DNA of 64,000 nt. Source: Polytrichum commune. Its lineage: Eukaryota; Streptophyta; Polytrichopsida; Polytrichales; Polytrichaceae. The stretch is from the NCBI GenBank assembly GCA_950295325.1, contig OX485806.1, positions 42,034,001 to 42,098,000 on the forward strand, written 5' to 3'. Shown here piece after piece: positions 12,533 through 25,371 of this stretch (position 1 is the stretch's first letter; each line of letters begins with the position of its first letter). The position numbers and the translations under genes are program-made. The notes under the pieces are model-generated. The model worked only from the letters and a program-made list of their open reading frames with translations. It searched no databases and was not told the DNA's origin.

Positions 12533-14926
12533 ATTCCAAAGGCTATATTGATAAAAATTGAACGTGCTCATAAAGGCAAAGATTATGCAATCGCTTTTGG
12601 CCCTAGACAATGGTACTTAAGGATGAATGTAGCGGGTGCGTAAGAAAAATATCATTGGATGAAAGATTGTTATATAATTTTATTTTATTTATTTTTATCC
12701 ATAATCTCTCCCTCAATGAATGTATGCAAATGAATGTGATCACTAGATAACCAATGTGGATATAACTAAATGAACTTTGGATAACTAGAAATTCATCTTA
12801 AAAACTACATGGAGCTCTGTAGATCCCAAGTTAATTTCCACTCTATAGATAAAACATGGGGAGACTTATAACCTAGGTCAAAGTACTTCAATAAATTTGA
12901 TTTTCAAGTATATAGATAATTATATAGCACCCACTATGATTTAGTATTAAATCTTTACATTATATATCAAATTATTCAAGTTGTGAAGAACTTTGACCAA
13001 TATAAATGAATATATGTGGTCATAATAATATATCCATGCTTAATTATATTTTGAATTACATCATGCAATAGCTTTATCCAATTCATGAAAGCAAATAATA
13101 ATCTATGCATTTCAAAATTGAGATGATAGATTATGCTTACCTTATCACCAAGTCTCAAAGTCATTAATTGGTAAATTAAGGAAAATTACTAATAGGCAAC
13201 ACTGTTGACTTCGAAAATATATAATTACAACAAGGAAAATCATAAAAACCATAAATTATTGCTAAATTATTGTATCAATATTTTCATATTTGAAAATAAC
13301 CTTAATTTCAAAATCCAAGTTCCTAATCATAGCAAACCAAATTAAAATAAGATAAAATCAAAAACAAAATCAAAATCATTTAGAATGAAGATGCAAACCA
13401 TGTGAGGTGAAACTAATGTGCCTGAAGGTAATTTAAGTTTATATAGGTAGAGACAAGGTCATATATTGGTGGTGTTGGGCAACGAGCCTCAACAATGAAG
13501 AAAAATAACCAACCGTTAATTCTAGATGAACCTTTTGAATTTAAGAAAAACCACATTAAATAGGATATCTAATATTTGATCCACTAAATAAAAATGCATA
13601 TACTAAATATCAACAATCCTATAAAATTAAGTAACATTAAATGTAAATTCAAACATTAAATATCAAATATGGTAATGTGTGGAAGTTACATGTTTGAGTT
13701 TTAGTAAAGATATGAAAAGAAAAATAACAACGATAAATGGAGAATTCCAACATATCTTCTAGTATTCCACCTTACAATATTTTAGCATTCCAACATAGCA
13801 ACAAATACAATTAGGAGGGAAATACAATTCAACAATATAGCAATGGATTAAATTCAACATTCCATTTGAACATGTGAGAGCCATCAAATATTCTAGGCAT
13901 TCAACATGTAAAATTCAACATTCCAACATTTAAGCTTTAAAATATAAAACTAGAATGTGAAAGCCATGTGCAATAAAAAACATTACATTTATGTTAATAA
14001 AATAAACATCCAATTATTTGTTTGAAGGTAATAGAAAATATCCTTAAAAAATTTGCTCATATTTTTAAAATCATTTACATTTATATTACATTGAAAAAAT
14101 TATTATATTACAAATCTCTTGAAGATGTGGGAAAAAGTGGTGGACACTCGAAGTGTCATCAGTTGCCAAAGACATACCTAATCTCATCATGGTTTTTCTA
14201 GCATATGATAAATTATTACAATGTACCTCCCAGTTGACAACTTCAACCGAATCTACAACCAATTGCAAAAGACCTTTGGTCCGGGTTTGTGAGTTTCCTA
14301 AACCATTAACCACCTGTCTGAAGTTTATTTTGCCAAGTCTTTGTTACAATGAGGTCAATTTTATTGGCCTCACATCTTCTAGTCCATGCATCATTGATTT
14401 TGGAAATAATAAAATATCGGTCGTTTGATACAAATTTGTCAAACATGGCGGCAAATACATTAAGTTGGTTTGTTATGCTTCCAAAACAACTCCAAATCTC
14501 GGGGTCATATTATATCCCATGCAATTATATACCCAAATCACCTCAGAATGATTATGAACATTGGATTATAATTCCTTAGGTTCAGCAAAATATTTTGCAA
14601 ATAGATTTGGGTCCATCGAACCCTTAGGACCGGTTTCTATAAGATACCCTTGGAATGCTATCATATAAACCACAAATAAGATAGTTGCCACTAGGATTTG
14701 TAAAAATCAACATTGGTGCTTCGACCATTAATTGTCGTCCCCTGGAGATTTAAATGACCATTGTTATGGAATCTTTTCTCGACAACATTTCAGCATGGGA
14801 CACTTTACTATAACCCTAAACCCTAAGGTTCTCCCATTATCCATGTTTACAAAAAATGAATTTCATTGATTTTTCCTATTATATTTTTATTAAATGTACC
14901 ATTCAAAAAATCCCTATGTAGCACAC
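12533..14926. other. AT-rich intergenic DNA; no gene seen
   Basis: Only short frames. About 13,600-13,960 is rich in loosely repeated phrases such as AACATTCCA/ATTCAACA. A two-unit telobox-like CCCTAAACCCTAA lies near 14,816. No RNA gene found. Confidence 0.4.
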
Positions 14927-16200
14927 CTAAATAAAATATGATGTGCATTTCAATTTTCTGTTTTTTTTGGACTGCAAATTGTTGTAAGAGTTACCTTGGT
15001 TGTGACCTTGATTTGGTCGCCTCCATTGGTTGGTTGGGTGGTTTCCACTACAATTGGCACATGTCACCCCCAATTCTATCCAACAAATGCCACGACCTAT
15101 TGGGGGCAACTCACTATTGCATGGAGAGCAAGGAATGCCTCGTGAGGGTTGATGGGTTGGACCTAATGAATGATGGTTTTGAGAATGACCTTGAGGAAGG
15201 ACCATTGGCATGGGGTTCTTTTGGGTTTGGCAAAATTGGTCACTATGGCCATATTGGTTGTAACTCCTGCACCAAATGTTTGATGGATAATTCTTTGTCT
15301 CATTATAAGGTCCTACATGTGGGCTTGCGACTTGGTATTGATGGCCATGGTCAAGTGCTCCATCATGGTCTCAAGAGTCTTCATAACATCCTCATTGAGA
15401 TCCGCATTGGCTTTGGTGACCATTTTCTCCAGTACGGCCACCTCACCGATGGTAAATGGATCATGATAGGGTGTGGGAAGTATTTCCAAGGGCGATGGCT
15501 TGTGAATCTAATGGCGCAGCTTGATGATATATTGGGGCACCTCTTTGGCCGTGAAAGGCATCCTTCAACATGGGATTGTCCCATCTTAGAGGTACATATT
15601 ATGCGAGAATAAATGGAGGGACCATGGCAATCGTGCGGTTCCACATATGTTCATTTCTTTGTCTACGGTTTCTACATGTCGCGCCGTTGTCTTAGCTTTA
15701 GCCAAGGTGACGGGGTTTGAGTTCAATATCTCTCACATGGTATGGTGCTTAATAAACCCTTGGATGAAGTAATAGCGGATGGCATCATCCAACAGGTGGT
15801 CTCCTACAAATTGTGTAATAATTGTTTCAGATTTATAGATGTAAGAAGAAAAATCCTTGGTTGGGCCTTGGCGTATACCGGTAAGTGCAACTAATATATA
15901 TTTTTGACCCGTCTCAAGTTGAAATTGGCGAAAGAAGGTCGCTTGGAGTGTGGGCCAATCGGCAAAGGTGTTGGGTGCATGTGAGTGATACCACTCGTAT
16001 GCCGGCCCCTCTAACGTGATGGAAAACCACACTAAATGATATGTGCCCTCATGGATGACATTCGTGACCAATATCTCGATATAGTGCCCGATGTGGTTCG
16101 AAGGGTCTTGGTGGGGGAAACCCAAAATGTTTGGAAGGTGAGTTGGCATCATACAAGGTGCCAAGTTAGGTGGGATGACTAGTGGTAACCCTCAAGGTGC
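14927..16200 (-). pseudogene. Gypsy Gag remnant
   Basis: The clearest part is a 143-residue frame at 15,733-16,164 matching the capsid-like Retrotrans_gag domain: GHYIEILVTNVIHEGT, FSITLEGPAYEWYHS, FADWPTLQATFFRQF, and IRQGPTKDFSSYI. Further downstream on the same strand (about 14,960-15,100) is a CANCSGNHPTNQW segment, a decayed zinc knuckle with Trp in place of the last Cys. No protease or polymerase follows, so the element is truncated. A 224-residue plus-strand frame over 14,938-15,612 is its antisense shadow. Confidence 0.65.
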
Positions 16201-17711
16201 CATCATGACATCCATTTGGGTTGCCACGTGTGATGGACTAGCGGGTGGATTGGGTGGCAACTTAATGGGATTTGGTTTTGTTTGTTTTGTTATTTCAACT
16301 CTAATTTGACTTCTAGGGGTATTGGTCGGAGAATTCATTTGCAAATAGTTTAATTTAGCGGATCAAGTTGTGACCATTTGGAAATCATGTGTTTTTTTTA
16401 CCTAGTCTTTGTCTATTTGTATTGGTGACCATGTGAATGATTAACACCCTAAGTAATTGACAATAGAGTATAAGAATGAGTTTTTTCAAGGGTTAGAAGG
16501 AAATTAGGTTGTAAAAAATCACCTTTACAACTTTTAATCATTCTACATCCTTTGGAAACACTTTTTTTCCTTCACATCCATTACATAATATTTTAATCGT
16601 ATAGAAAAAATGTCTTTGTTTACTTGGATGTGGTACACGGCCCAAGGATGGAATACTTCAAAACCTTGTGTCGGTTATTAAATTGGCGGAATCACCCATC
16701 GACCTTAGTTAATACATAAGTGGCTTGTAGCAAAACATGAGATTAAAATTCATTTTTGTTTATAGTTTCATTTGGTTAATTATACATGGCGGACCACAAA
16801 ATACATGATGGACGGGATTCAAGGCAACTTGTATGTCCAACTTATTGTTTTTAACCTACTGGGTGTTGGGGCATCATTGCCAACACTTTAGGGGCAAACG
16901 ACAAAATCAATTGTGCTAGTCATTAATCCGCTCTCATTGCCATAAAACAGTTTTAAAAATTTGACTAACAACTACCACATATACACAAAGGTCTTATCAA
17001 AATATTATGATTTGGAGATCATCCATGGCATTCAATTAGGATTCTTATCCTTGATTGAACCACAATAAAAGGTAGACATGCTTAAGGATGTATTTTTAAG
17101 CAATAAGCCTAGCCGCGTTTTTTCCTTAGGGCATGTACCTAAAATTTAAAATTTAAAATCAAAAAACACCTTATTTAGAGGTCCATTTCTTTAGCTCCAA
17201 ACTCTAACTCCAAGCTCTAAGGTCATGCAACAATTTCAAAAGTAGCCGCTCTTGGCGGACGCACAAAAAATGTGGTGATAATTGCTACTCCAAGCCAAGT
17301 AACAACACACAAGATTGGCCAGATGGATAATTCCTATAGTGCTTCCAAACAATGACATTTTAAATCTTATAATTACCTAATTGCATTTCATTAATCTGCG
17401 CATGACCTTTCTCCGTGCGTCACATTCATGCATGCGTCATCTTCATCCATGGATACATTCACTTGTGCATAATATTCATTTGTACATTGCATTCATTTGT
17501 GCAATTATATTCATCGGGATGAACCTCCCAAACCATTGTAGAACATAAACATGACATTTGTTGACATTTGTTTTTTTGGCACAATTGCAAGGGGAGAGTT
17601 GGAGGCAAATTTATAGCAAGGTTGTATAATTTGGATGTTTTTTTGCAATGAGATAGACACAATTTTTTTTCTTTTGAGTATTGGAGATTTTAAAATATGG
17701 ATCACGTTTTA
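16201..17711. other. Intergenic DNA; no gene seen
   Basis: No recognisable coding sequence, although it lies between two retroelement remnants and is probably unrecognised repeat. Short CATTCAT-rich phrases are seen near 17,420-17,510. Confidence 0.35.
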
Positions 17712-20700
17712 GAGCTCACCTTGGGTTTCATCACCGCATGCCTCATGCACGAGGTGTCCTAGAGGAACAAGAACGAGTCTCAAGGACATGATGTGGCCAT
17801 GGTGTCCCGCCAACCTCAAGCGTTTGACAACAATAAAAGGCCCACCGACAACTCAAAGTGCTACAATTGTGGTAAATTGAACCACATTGTTTATTATTGT
17901 CGAAGCAAACGCAAGGTGAATGCAGATATTGCAAGGTTGAACAAGGATTTTGCATTTGTTGTGAGACATGAAGCATCTACAAGCCCCGCCATTAGGTGGA
18001 TCGTTGATTCGGGGGCCTCCCAACACATGACGCCGCATAAGCATTTTTTTGACACATACGAACCCTTTTCGGGTCGCAAAATGTTTATGGGTGATTACAA
18101 CATGGTGAAAACCGTAGGCAAAGGCTCTATACTAGTGGAAACACGTGTGAAAGGTCATGTGCAGAGCATTAGAATGCATGATGTGCTCTACATGCCCAAC
18201 TTGCATTCGAACTTGCTTTCCATGAGCAAATTTATTTCAAGGAGTTTAAAGGTGCATTTCAACTCGTTGGGATGTGTGGTGAGGGCAAAAAATGGTGAGA
18301 TGTTGCCTGTTGTTTCATTAGAGTCCAATTTGTACCAATGAACACGAATGTGATGAATAGGGCCAAAACGAGTTCATTGGCACGTTTTTTTGGAAATTCA
18401 CATTCTTTGGAGTTTTGGCACAAGAGGTTGGGACATCTTAACGTGAATAGCGTAAAAATGCTTCAAAACATGGTTAGCAGGATGGACGTGGGAGTAGTGC
18501 AAGACGACGTGCATTCGTGAGAACGGTGCAAGGCGATCAATTTTGACTGACGGAGGAATATACGTCACGAAAATCTTGGAGCTTGTGCATTCCAACATAT
18601 GCAAGCTTATGAAAATGATGTCCATTAGAGATACAAGGTATTTTCTCACCTTCATTGACAATTTCTTGCACAAATTTTGGATGTATTTCCTTAAGGCCAA
18701 AAACAAGGTGTTGGTAAGGTTCAAAGTATGAAAAACCTTGGTGGAGAGGCAACCAAAGTACGTTGTGAAGGGTTTTATGATGAATTATGATGGATAATAA
18801 TGGGGAGCTTGTTTCAAAGGCTTTTGATTTTTTTAGCATACACGGTATTGCATGGCAAACCTCATCACCTTACACGCCACAACAAAGCGGGGTGGCAGTG
18901 CAAGCCAATTGAACCATCGTGAAGATGACACTGTCCATGACTCATGTCCAACACCTCGGCCATGAATTTTGGGTGGAGGTGACGTGTAATGCGGTGTACA
19001 TACGCAATTGGTGTCCAATAAAGGCCATGGAAGGAATGACGCCGGGTAAGCGTGGAGCAAGAGGATGTCGCACATCTTCCACATGCGCGTGTTTGGTTGT
19101 GTGGTTAAAGTTGGATTAAAGTTAGATTAAAATTGGAACAAAGTTGGACGTGAAGGGTGTTAAGTGTTTGTTCCTTGGATATTGCGAAGGCACAAAGGTG
19201 TATCAGCTCATTTACTTGGAGATGACGAAAATCATCAAAAATCCGGACATGGTGTTTTTTGAAGACAAAACACATTTGGAGGACTGTCCAAGTGGGAGAG
19301 TTGATAATACACTTGTGGTCAAAGTGGATGTATCCCCCAAATCAAAAGTGGAGGAGTTGGGGCGAATGGCAATGTTTCGGAGCCCAACAAGAAATTCGAC
19401 AACAAAGAGGAAGCGGAGGCCAACATTCCGGCCACATAATTCATTCTTAGTGGGAGGCCTCAAAACTTGACTACAGTAAGAAAAATGCAACCAAATCACA
19501 TCCAACATCGCAATATGACAATGAAACCATGGGCATTTATAGATATCCAGACACGGCACGCAAACTATTGGGGAATGGTGGAGAAACCACATTCCGCCAC
19601 AACGACGTAGAACATGCAAACATGGCAATCATTGAGGAACCTAGCAACTTAAAAGATGCAATTGAATTGAGTGATGCAAGCAAATGAGAGTTGGTTGTGC
19701 AAGAGGAGTACGAATATCTTATAGCCAACAACATGTCGGAGTTAATTTCATTGCCAAAGGGCCATAAGGCCATGAAATGCAAATGGGTTTTTCGCACGAA
19801 GAAGGATGCCAATTGCATAGTAGTACGTTTCAATGCAAGGTCGGTGGCCAAGGGGTGCTCGCAAGTGGAAGGTGTGAATTTTGGCAAAATATTTGCACCC
19901 GTGGCCAAATTCAACACCATTAGAGTCATACTCGCATTCAAGGCCACCATGGACTTAGAGATTCATCAAATGGACATCAAGACGACAGTCTTGAAAAGAA
20001 AAATGAACAAGGAAATCTACATGGAGCAACTAGAGGAGTTTGAGCAAAAAGGCCAATAACACCTCGTATGCAAGTTGAAGAAATCGCTCTACGGATTGAA
20101 GCAATCCAGAAGAGCATGGTATGAGTGCATATACATATTCTTTGTAAATGAAAACTTTACAAAGAACCTTGTGGACCACTCGTTGCATGTTCTACAAACT
20201 TGTGACTACATTGTGATTGTAATCATATATGTAGATGACCTCATCATTTTGGCAAACAATGTGGACATGATCAATGAATTGAAATCTAGCCTCAAGTGCA
20301 AATTTGAAATAAATGACCTTGGCGAGTTGCATTTCTTCCTTGGAGTTCATTTTGAGAAGGATAAGAGAACTTGCACCATTATCATGCATCAATGAAGCTA
20401 CATTGAAACCATTTTGGAATAATTTGGCATAGGTGATTGCAAATCCATTGAAATGTCGCTCGATGAGAAAACCTCATTGCCAAAGCTTTTGGAAGAGGAA
20501 CACAAGGAGCATTTGTACAAAATAAAAAATCCCGTATAAAAAAACGGTGCGGTTGTTGATGTACACGATGGTGGCTACAAAACCGGACCTTGCATTTGCG
20601 ATAAGCGTGGTAAGCCAGTTTATGTCGACACCGGGTCCAATGCATTGGATGGTGGTTAAGCGAATCATGTGATACTTGAAAGGCGCCTTAGATATGAGGT

Positions 20701-21120
20701 TGCGTATTAGTGGCAAACATATCAATATCAAAGGTTATTCCGATGCAAATTGGACAGGGGATGTGAAAAACCATAGGTCTACATCTGGATATGTTTTATT
20801 TGTTGGAGAGGTGGCTATATTATTGAATAGCAAACAACAACAAACGATGGCACAATCTACAATGGAGGCGGAATACATGGCAATAAACCGATACACAAGG
20901 GAGGTTATTTGGCTTAGGCAACTAATGGAGGACGTAAGTTGTGTACAAGAGGAGACAATGACCATCATGTGCGACAACCAAGGTTCTATGGCACTGGCCA
21001 ATAACCCCAACAACCATGATAGGTCAAAACATATCAATGTGCAACATCATTTTATTAAAAAAAAATTGAAAACAAAGTTGTAGAGTTGGAATATTGTCCA
21101 ACACAATATATGATAGCCGA
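17712..21120 (+). pseudogene. Decayed Ty1/Copia gag-pol
   Basis: Copia order is clear: protease, integrase, reverse transcriptase, RNase H. The Gag tail and zinc knuckle CYNCGKLNHIVYYC lie at about 17,860-17,900. The protease is at 17,990-18,340 with an intact WIVDSGASQHMT active site. The GAG-pre-integrase segment FWHKRLGHLNVNSVKML is at 18,338-18,520, and integrase core traces at 18,540-19,120. Reverse transcriptase begins at 19,691 (KCKWVFRTKKDA, VAPVAKFNTIRV, HQMDIKTTVL) and continues at 20,075 (KKSLYGLKQSRRAWYE) with a good IYVDDLIIL catalytic motif at about 20,227. RNase H at 20,676-21,083 shows GYSDANWTGD, STSGYVLF and AQSTMEAEYMA. At least seven stops or frameshifts break it. LTRs were not found; the 5' part of gag is missing. 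Confidence 0.85.
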
Positions 21121-21937
21121 TAAATAGAAAAATTTAAATCCTCAACAATCGACTAATGAACCATAAACTAATGAACCAGAAGCTAATGAACCAGCAACTA
21201 AGTAGCAGAAACTTAAGGAGTAGAACTAAGATACGTATCTCCAACAAAGACTAAGGTAACCAGATCCCAATACAACATAAACTAATGAACTCAAATCCGA
21301 ATGCATTTTTAATCAATAGGAATTATTTATTCAACTAATAATAGGCTTTATAGACCCTTTTGTTCAACATCCATCTTTCAATCTCCTAAGAACATTACGC
21401 ACCTACCTACATGAAGAGGGACGAGAAAAAAAAACGCACTAGAAGGAATCCTGTCCAAATCAACCCTGCAGGGTAGCAGGAATTTCACTGTAAAAGGGCA
21501 CCGGTATGGGTGGGTAGTAGTTTGTCGGTGCAGTCTTGATGGCCTAGTTAAAAGCCGGGAGATGCACCCAATAATCCTTTTTTAACCCCTTGGGTCTTCT
21601 GTGGGTGACGATCACCATCCTACGGGTGACACATACCCTTTGCCCATTCCACCACAATGGGTGGGGTGGAGTGGGGTTTGGATGACATTAGTTCGGTGCC
21701 CTCTTGGTGACGTGCGCTGGAATTGGGTGCTTTGTGGTGCGCACCATCTACCCGAATCGGTGAACATACCAAGATGGCCACCGTTGTGGGTGCACATATG
21801 CCATTCACCTATCATGTGTTGACACGACCCACATTAGAGTATATGGAGGGTATGACAAGTTACCCATTCATGGGTTTAGCATACCGGTCACCAAACTAAC
21901 CGACTGAGGGTGGACATATTGGGTGGCATGGTGCACT
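21121..21937. other. Non-coding, GGGTG-rich flank
   Basis: No gene seen. The phrase ACTAATGAACC is repeated several times at 21,150-21,290. The stretch from about 21,480 is rich in GGGTG/CACCC and resembles 22,650-22,860 in composition, suggesting that the fold-back element inserted into one older repeat. Confidence 0.35.
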
Positions 21938-22642
21938 AACACAATATTCAATATTTTGAGAGAGTGGGATCCTATCAAAATAATATTGGCCATTTATCAA
22001 CCTAAAAGTCATGTTAGGTTGATAAATACTGAATTATACTTCAGACGTGTAGTTTCCATTAAAATGAGAGTATACTAAGCTGGGAAATCGATTCATTTAG
22101 GTTGAGTCGACCTAAATGAGGACAATATTTTGTCAATTTGGGTTGAGTCGACCTAAATGAGGACATTATGTTGTCAATTTAGGTTGAGTCGACCTAAATG
22201 AGAACAATATTTTATCAATTTAGGTTGAGTCGACCTAAATGAGGACAATTATGTTGTCAATTTAGGTTGAGTTGACCTAAATGAGGACAATTATGTTGTC
22301 AATTTAGGTTGAGTCGACCTAAATGAGGACAATATTTTGTTAATTTAGGTTGAATCGACCTAAATGAGGACAATTATGTTGTCAATTTAGGTTGAGTCGA
22401 CCTAAATGAGGACAATATTTTGTCAATTTAGGTTGAGTCGACCTAAATGAGTCGATTTCCCAGCTTAACATACTCTCATTTTAATGGAAATTACGGTGGA
22501 ATTTATGGCGGAGAATCAAATGTTTTTTTTTTAATTTGTACTCTACAACTTTCCAGTGGTTTTCATTTCATTCTTTGATAAATAATTTTCTTTATGTACT
22601 CTCAATTCACTGGAAAACTCTCATTTTAATGAATATTGTGTT
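21938..22642. mobile_element. Fold-back element with palindromic repeat array
   Basis: Outer inverted repeats AACACAATATTCA (21,938-21,950) and TGAATATTGTGTT (22,630-22,642) are flanked on each side by CACT. Inside is a second, longer inverted pair: 22,053-22,104 (from TTTCCATTAAAATGAGAG) and its complement at 22,447-22,490. Between them are nine tandem units of about 42 bp. No protein is encoded. The outer ends and the possible 4-bp target duplication do not match a superfamily I can name. Confidence 0.7.
22094..22455. repeat. Nine tandem palindromic units (about 42 bp)
   Basis: Units centred on TTTAGGTTGAGTCGACCTAAA, itself nearly self-complementary, alternating with GAGGACAATATTTTGTCAAT or GAGGACAATTATGTTGTCAA spacers that are also partly self-complementary. 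Unit starts fall near 22,094, 22,137, 22,177, 22,219, 22,259, 22,301, 22,343, 22,385 and 22,426. Confidence 0.9.
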
Positions 22643-23379
22643 CACTAGGATAAACTGGGTTGGGTGTCGAGTCCGGTATAGGGTACATATGGAGGTGGCA
22701 TTCGGGTAGATACTCACCCACATGGTCACCACTGCCGGTTTCGCTTCTAATTGTCCTATCCAAGCATGCCACGTTGGTCGACAAGTGACCAAATAGGTGC
22801 CATTGTTACCCGTTAGTGGGTGGCATTCAATGGGTGACGGTGGTATGAGCCCAAAATGAGTGCTCATATTGGTTTTAGGTTTAGAATTGCATTTGGAGTG
22901 TTATTGAAACAATTAAAAGCATAAAAATAGTGAGGCTTGGTGTGGTTTATGTTTTAGGCTTTAAGCCTACTTTGTGTGGTTAATTAGAAGCTTAGTAATA
23001 TTAGGGAGTGTGGTGGTCAAATGAGTAATGTTTGATGAGGCAAGAGGAAGGTCCTTGGATTTAAATGTTTGAATTAAAACATGCTCTTGTTGGTTTAGAG
23101 GGTGAGGATTTAGTGGATAGGATAAGGTCCTACTAAGTAGGAGAATGTTAAAGGGGTTTGTGGTCTTGGGTGCCCTCTCCTCTCTTCATTCTCTTCTTTC
23201 TTCATTCTCTTCTCTTCCTCTCCTCTCTCTCTCTCTCTCTCTCTCTCCCCCTCCTCTCTAGGATTTAGAGCTCTTAGAAGTAGAAGGATAGTGGAATTAT
23301 TAGAATTAGGTAAGGGGATTAGTTATGGAACTTATGGTGTTAAGAGGTTGAACTTATGGTTAGGGAACTACTGGAATTT
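22643..23379. other. Non-coding DNA with a TC microsatellite
   Basis: No gene seen. About 25 bases of TC dinucleotides lie at 23,223-23,247 in a longer pyrimidine-rich stretch (about 23,170-23,262). Confidence 0.4.
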
Positions 23380-23660
23380 CACTAGGAAGCTGTTGGATTG
23401 CAGTCGGGAGTTGCTGGGCTGCAGTGGGAGCTACTGATTTTACACTAAGAATTGTTGGGCTGCAGTGGGAGCCACTGATTTTACACTTAGTGAACTGCTG
23501 GGCTGCAGTGGGAGCTACTGATTTTACACTGGGAAGCTGCTGGATTGCAGTCGGGAGCTGCTGGGCTGCAGTGGGAGCTACTGAATTTACACCTTGGGAG
23601 CTACGGAAATTACGCTTAGGGAGTCGCTGGATTTACATTTAGGGAGCTGCCGGAGTTATG
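23380..23660 (+). repeat. Tandem repeat of about 57 bp with shorter subunits
   Basis: Degenerate copies of GGGCTGCAGTGGGAGCTACTG followed by ATTTTACACT are repeated about five times, with partial copies (GGATTGCAGTCGGGAGCTGCT) between. The 72-residue frame across it is a repeat artefact. Confidence 0.85.
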
Positions 23661-24002
23661 GTTCGGAGGGGTACATGAGGATTAAGTTCACATTATATGG
23701 TGGTTGGTTAATTAGTAAAGGGATAGGGAGACTAAACTAGAAACTTAACTCCTTAAGAAATTAAGGAGGGAGGAGATCCCTAACATGCAAAAGGGTGACA
23801 TAAGGGAACAAACTTTTGGTAAGGATTGGAGTGTTGAGTTTTGAATCAGTGTAGGAAGCGAGGCTACTAGAGAAGAGTATTTTTTAATACTTGTACTCGT
23901 ATTATGGAATAAATTGATGTGTAAAAGTTGATGGGGAGTGAAATGGATTTTTATGAATTTGGTAAGAGGTAGGATGTAAGCATGAATGTGATGCCCATAC
24001 CC

Positions 24003-24363
24003 TCACCCGGAGTAGGACGCTTAAGGGTGGGTGGGTGTTGGGTTAGCGTTGGGTGGGTGTTGGGTTGGCGTTGGGGTGGCATTGGGTGGGTGTTGGGGTA
24101 GTGTTGGGGTGGCGTTGGGTGGGGTGTTGGGTTAGCGTTGGGGTAGCGTTGGGTGGGTGTTGGGTTGGCGTTGGGGTGGCATTGGGTGGGTGTTGGGGTA
24201 GCGTTGGGGTGGCGTTGGGTGGGGTGTTGGGTTAGCGTTGGGGTAACGTTGGGGTAGCGTTGGGTGGGTGTTGGGTGGGCATTCTCGGTGGACGGGTTAC
24301 GGTGGGGTGAGTGTTGGGCGGGCATCTTAGGCGATGGGTTGGTGTTGAGTGGGTGTTGGGTGG
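24003..24363 (+). repeat. GGGTGTTGGGTTGGCGTT minisatellite (segment M)
   Basis: Variants of a 12-18 bp G/T-rich unit, ending in a less repetitive part (about 24,278-24,363) that is clearly homologous to 34,402-34,500 on the other side of the methyltransferase retroelement. M is therefore either part of that element's LTR or a local repeat the element inserted into. Confidence 0.8.
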
Positions 24364-24365
24364 GC

Positions 24366-24697
24366 TGTCACGGTGTGCGGCGTCGGCGGCCGCATCTTAT
24401 CCGTTGGGCTTCATCCATTTAGAGTTGGATGGATGAACCTTAGTTTTGGAAAGTGAGGCTCCTAAGTGAGGAACCTCCTCATTGGCTTGGCATTCTTGCC
24501 AAGTCAAGTCTTGTGAGTTAGTGTGTGGAGAAAGCTTGTGTGAGGTGTAGATTGCATGATTTTGCAATAAATCTTGAGTTCTTCTTTCCCTACTTACACT
24601 CTTGGATTCTTCCTTGGTGGAGTGAGAGATAGCTTGACTAGTTGTGTGCATTTGAAGAGAGATTTAGAGCTATTATGAGTGTTCTACTCTCTTCCTT
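24366..24697 (+). repeat. 5' LTR segment B
   Basis: Starts TGTCACGG and matches 33,931-34,262. Homology stops at CTCTTCCTT, where the two copies part. It is preceded directly by minisatellite M, not by segment A that precedes B at the 3' end. Confidence 0.8.
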
Positions 24698-25200
24698 TTC
24701 ACTTGGCAAGAATGCTTCATTTTTTTATGTTTTCTACTTCATTCTTGAGATGTAACGCGCAAGTGAGGGCGTGAAGACAAGGAGTGACGCAGTTGTGAAG
24801 TTCTGGAGCGAGAACACGCGGATTTGCGAAGCAACATGAAAAATGCTTGCTTGTGAAGGTCACTTCAAGGTGAATTGTGGTGAGAAAATCTCTAAATACT
24901 ACACGGAATTCTTTGTTATGAGTTGCCCACAAGCGTGAATTTATGAAGTGGAAGGTGGAGGAGCATTCTTCATCCTTCAAAGGGATCAAATTTTTAACAA
25001 AAAAAAAAAAAAAATTTAAGAGGAGAAGAAGAATGGCCAAGAGTCGGAGCTCCTGGCCGCCCTTCTGCTCTGGTGCGGCGTCAATCGGCGTCAATCGGCA
25101 TCCAACTAGCGGCTAGCGGTGGCCGCTACCCATTCCGCTGCCCAACCTGCTGCCCGGACGTCCGGGTATCGGGGACACTGTTGGGGATAACTCTGGAGGA

Positions 25201-25371
25201 CCTGGCTGCCTTCTTGGCAGCCGGGTACCGGGGAGTCTTTTTGGGCCGGGTATCGAGGAGACTTTTGGGCATAAGTGGTTGATGTCCTGGCTGCAAGGAC
25301 GACAGCCAGGAAAGCGGGAGTATTTTTGGGCATAACCAGTTGAGAACCTGGCTGCCAGGGAGGCAGCCAGG
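25201..25371 (+). repeat. Triplicated hairpin in the element's leader
   Basis: Three stem-loops of the form CCTGGCTGCC-(5-6 nt)-GGCAGCCAGG at 25,201-25,224, 25,285-25,310 and 25,347-25,371, the last two followed by a shared phrase like GGGAGTATTTTTGGGCATAACC. They lie in the untranslated leader between LTR and gag. Base changes inside the arms are partly compensated, which suggests, but does not prove, an RNA structure. The leader (24,698-26,305) otherwise holds a 16-base A run near 25,000 and no convincing gene. Confidence 0.75.

Noticed and set aside
14938-15612. Open plus-strand frame of 224 codons
   Set aside because: Antisense of a Gypsy gag remnant whose minus-strand translation has recognisable capsid and zinc-knuckle features; the plus translation has none.
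22094-22455. CRISPR-like array (regular palindromic repeats)
   Set aside because: Spacers are themselves repeated, the array sits inside inverted repeats in a plant nuclear context, and there are no cas genes.
23951-24325. 124-codon Thr/Pro-rich minus-strand frame
   Set aside because: Produced by the minisatellite; frames stay open because the unit lacks stop codons.
24698-24730. Primer-binding site after the 5' B segment (TTGGCAAGAATGC)
   Set aside because: Does not match a tRNA 3' end that I know; left unassigned.
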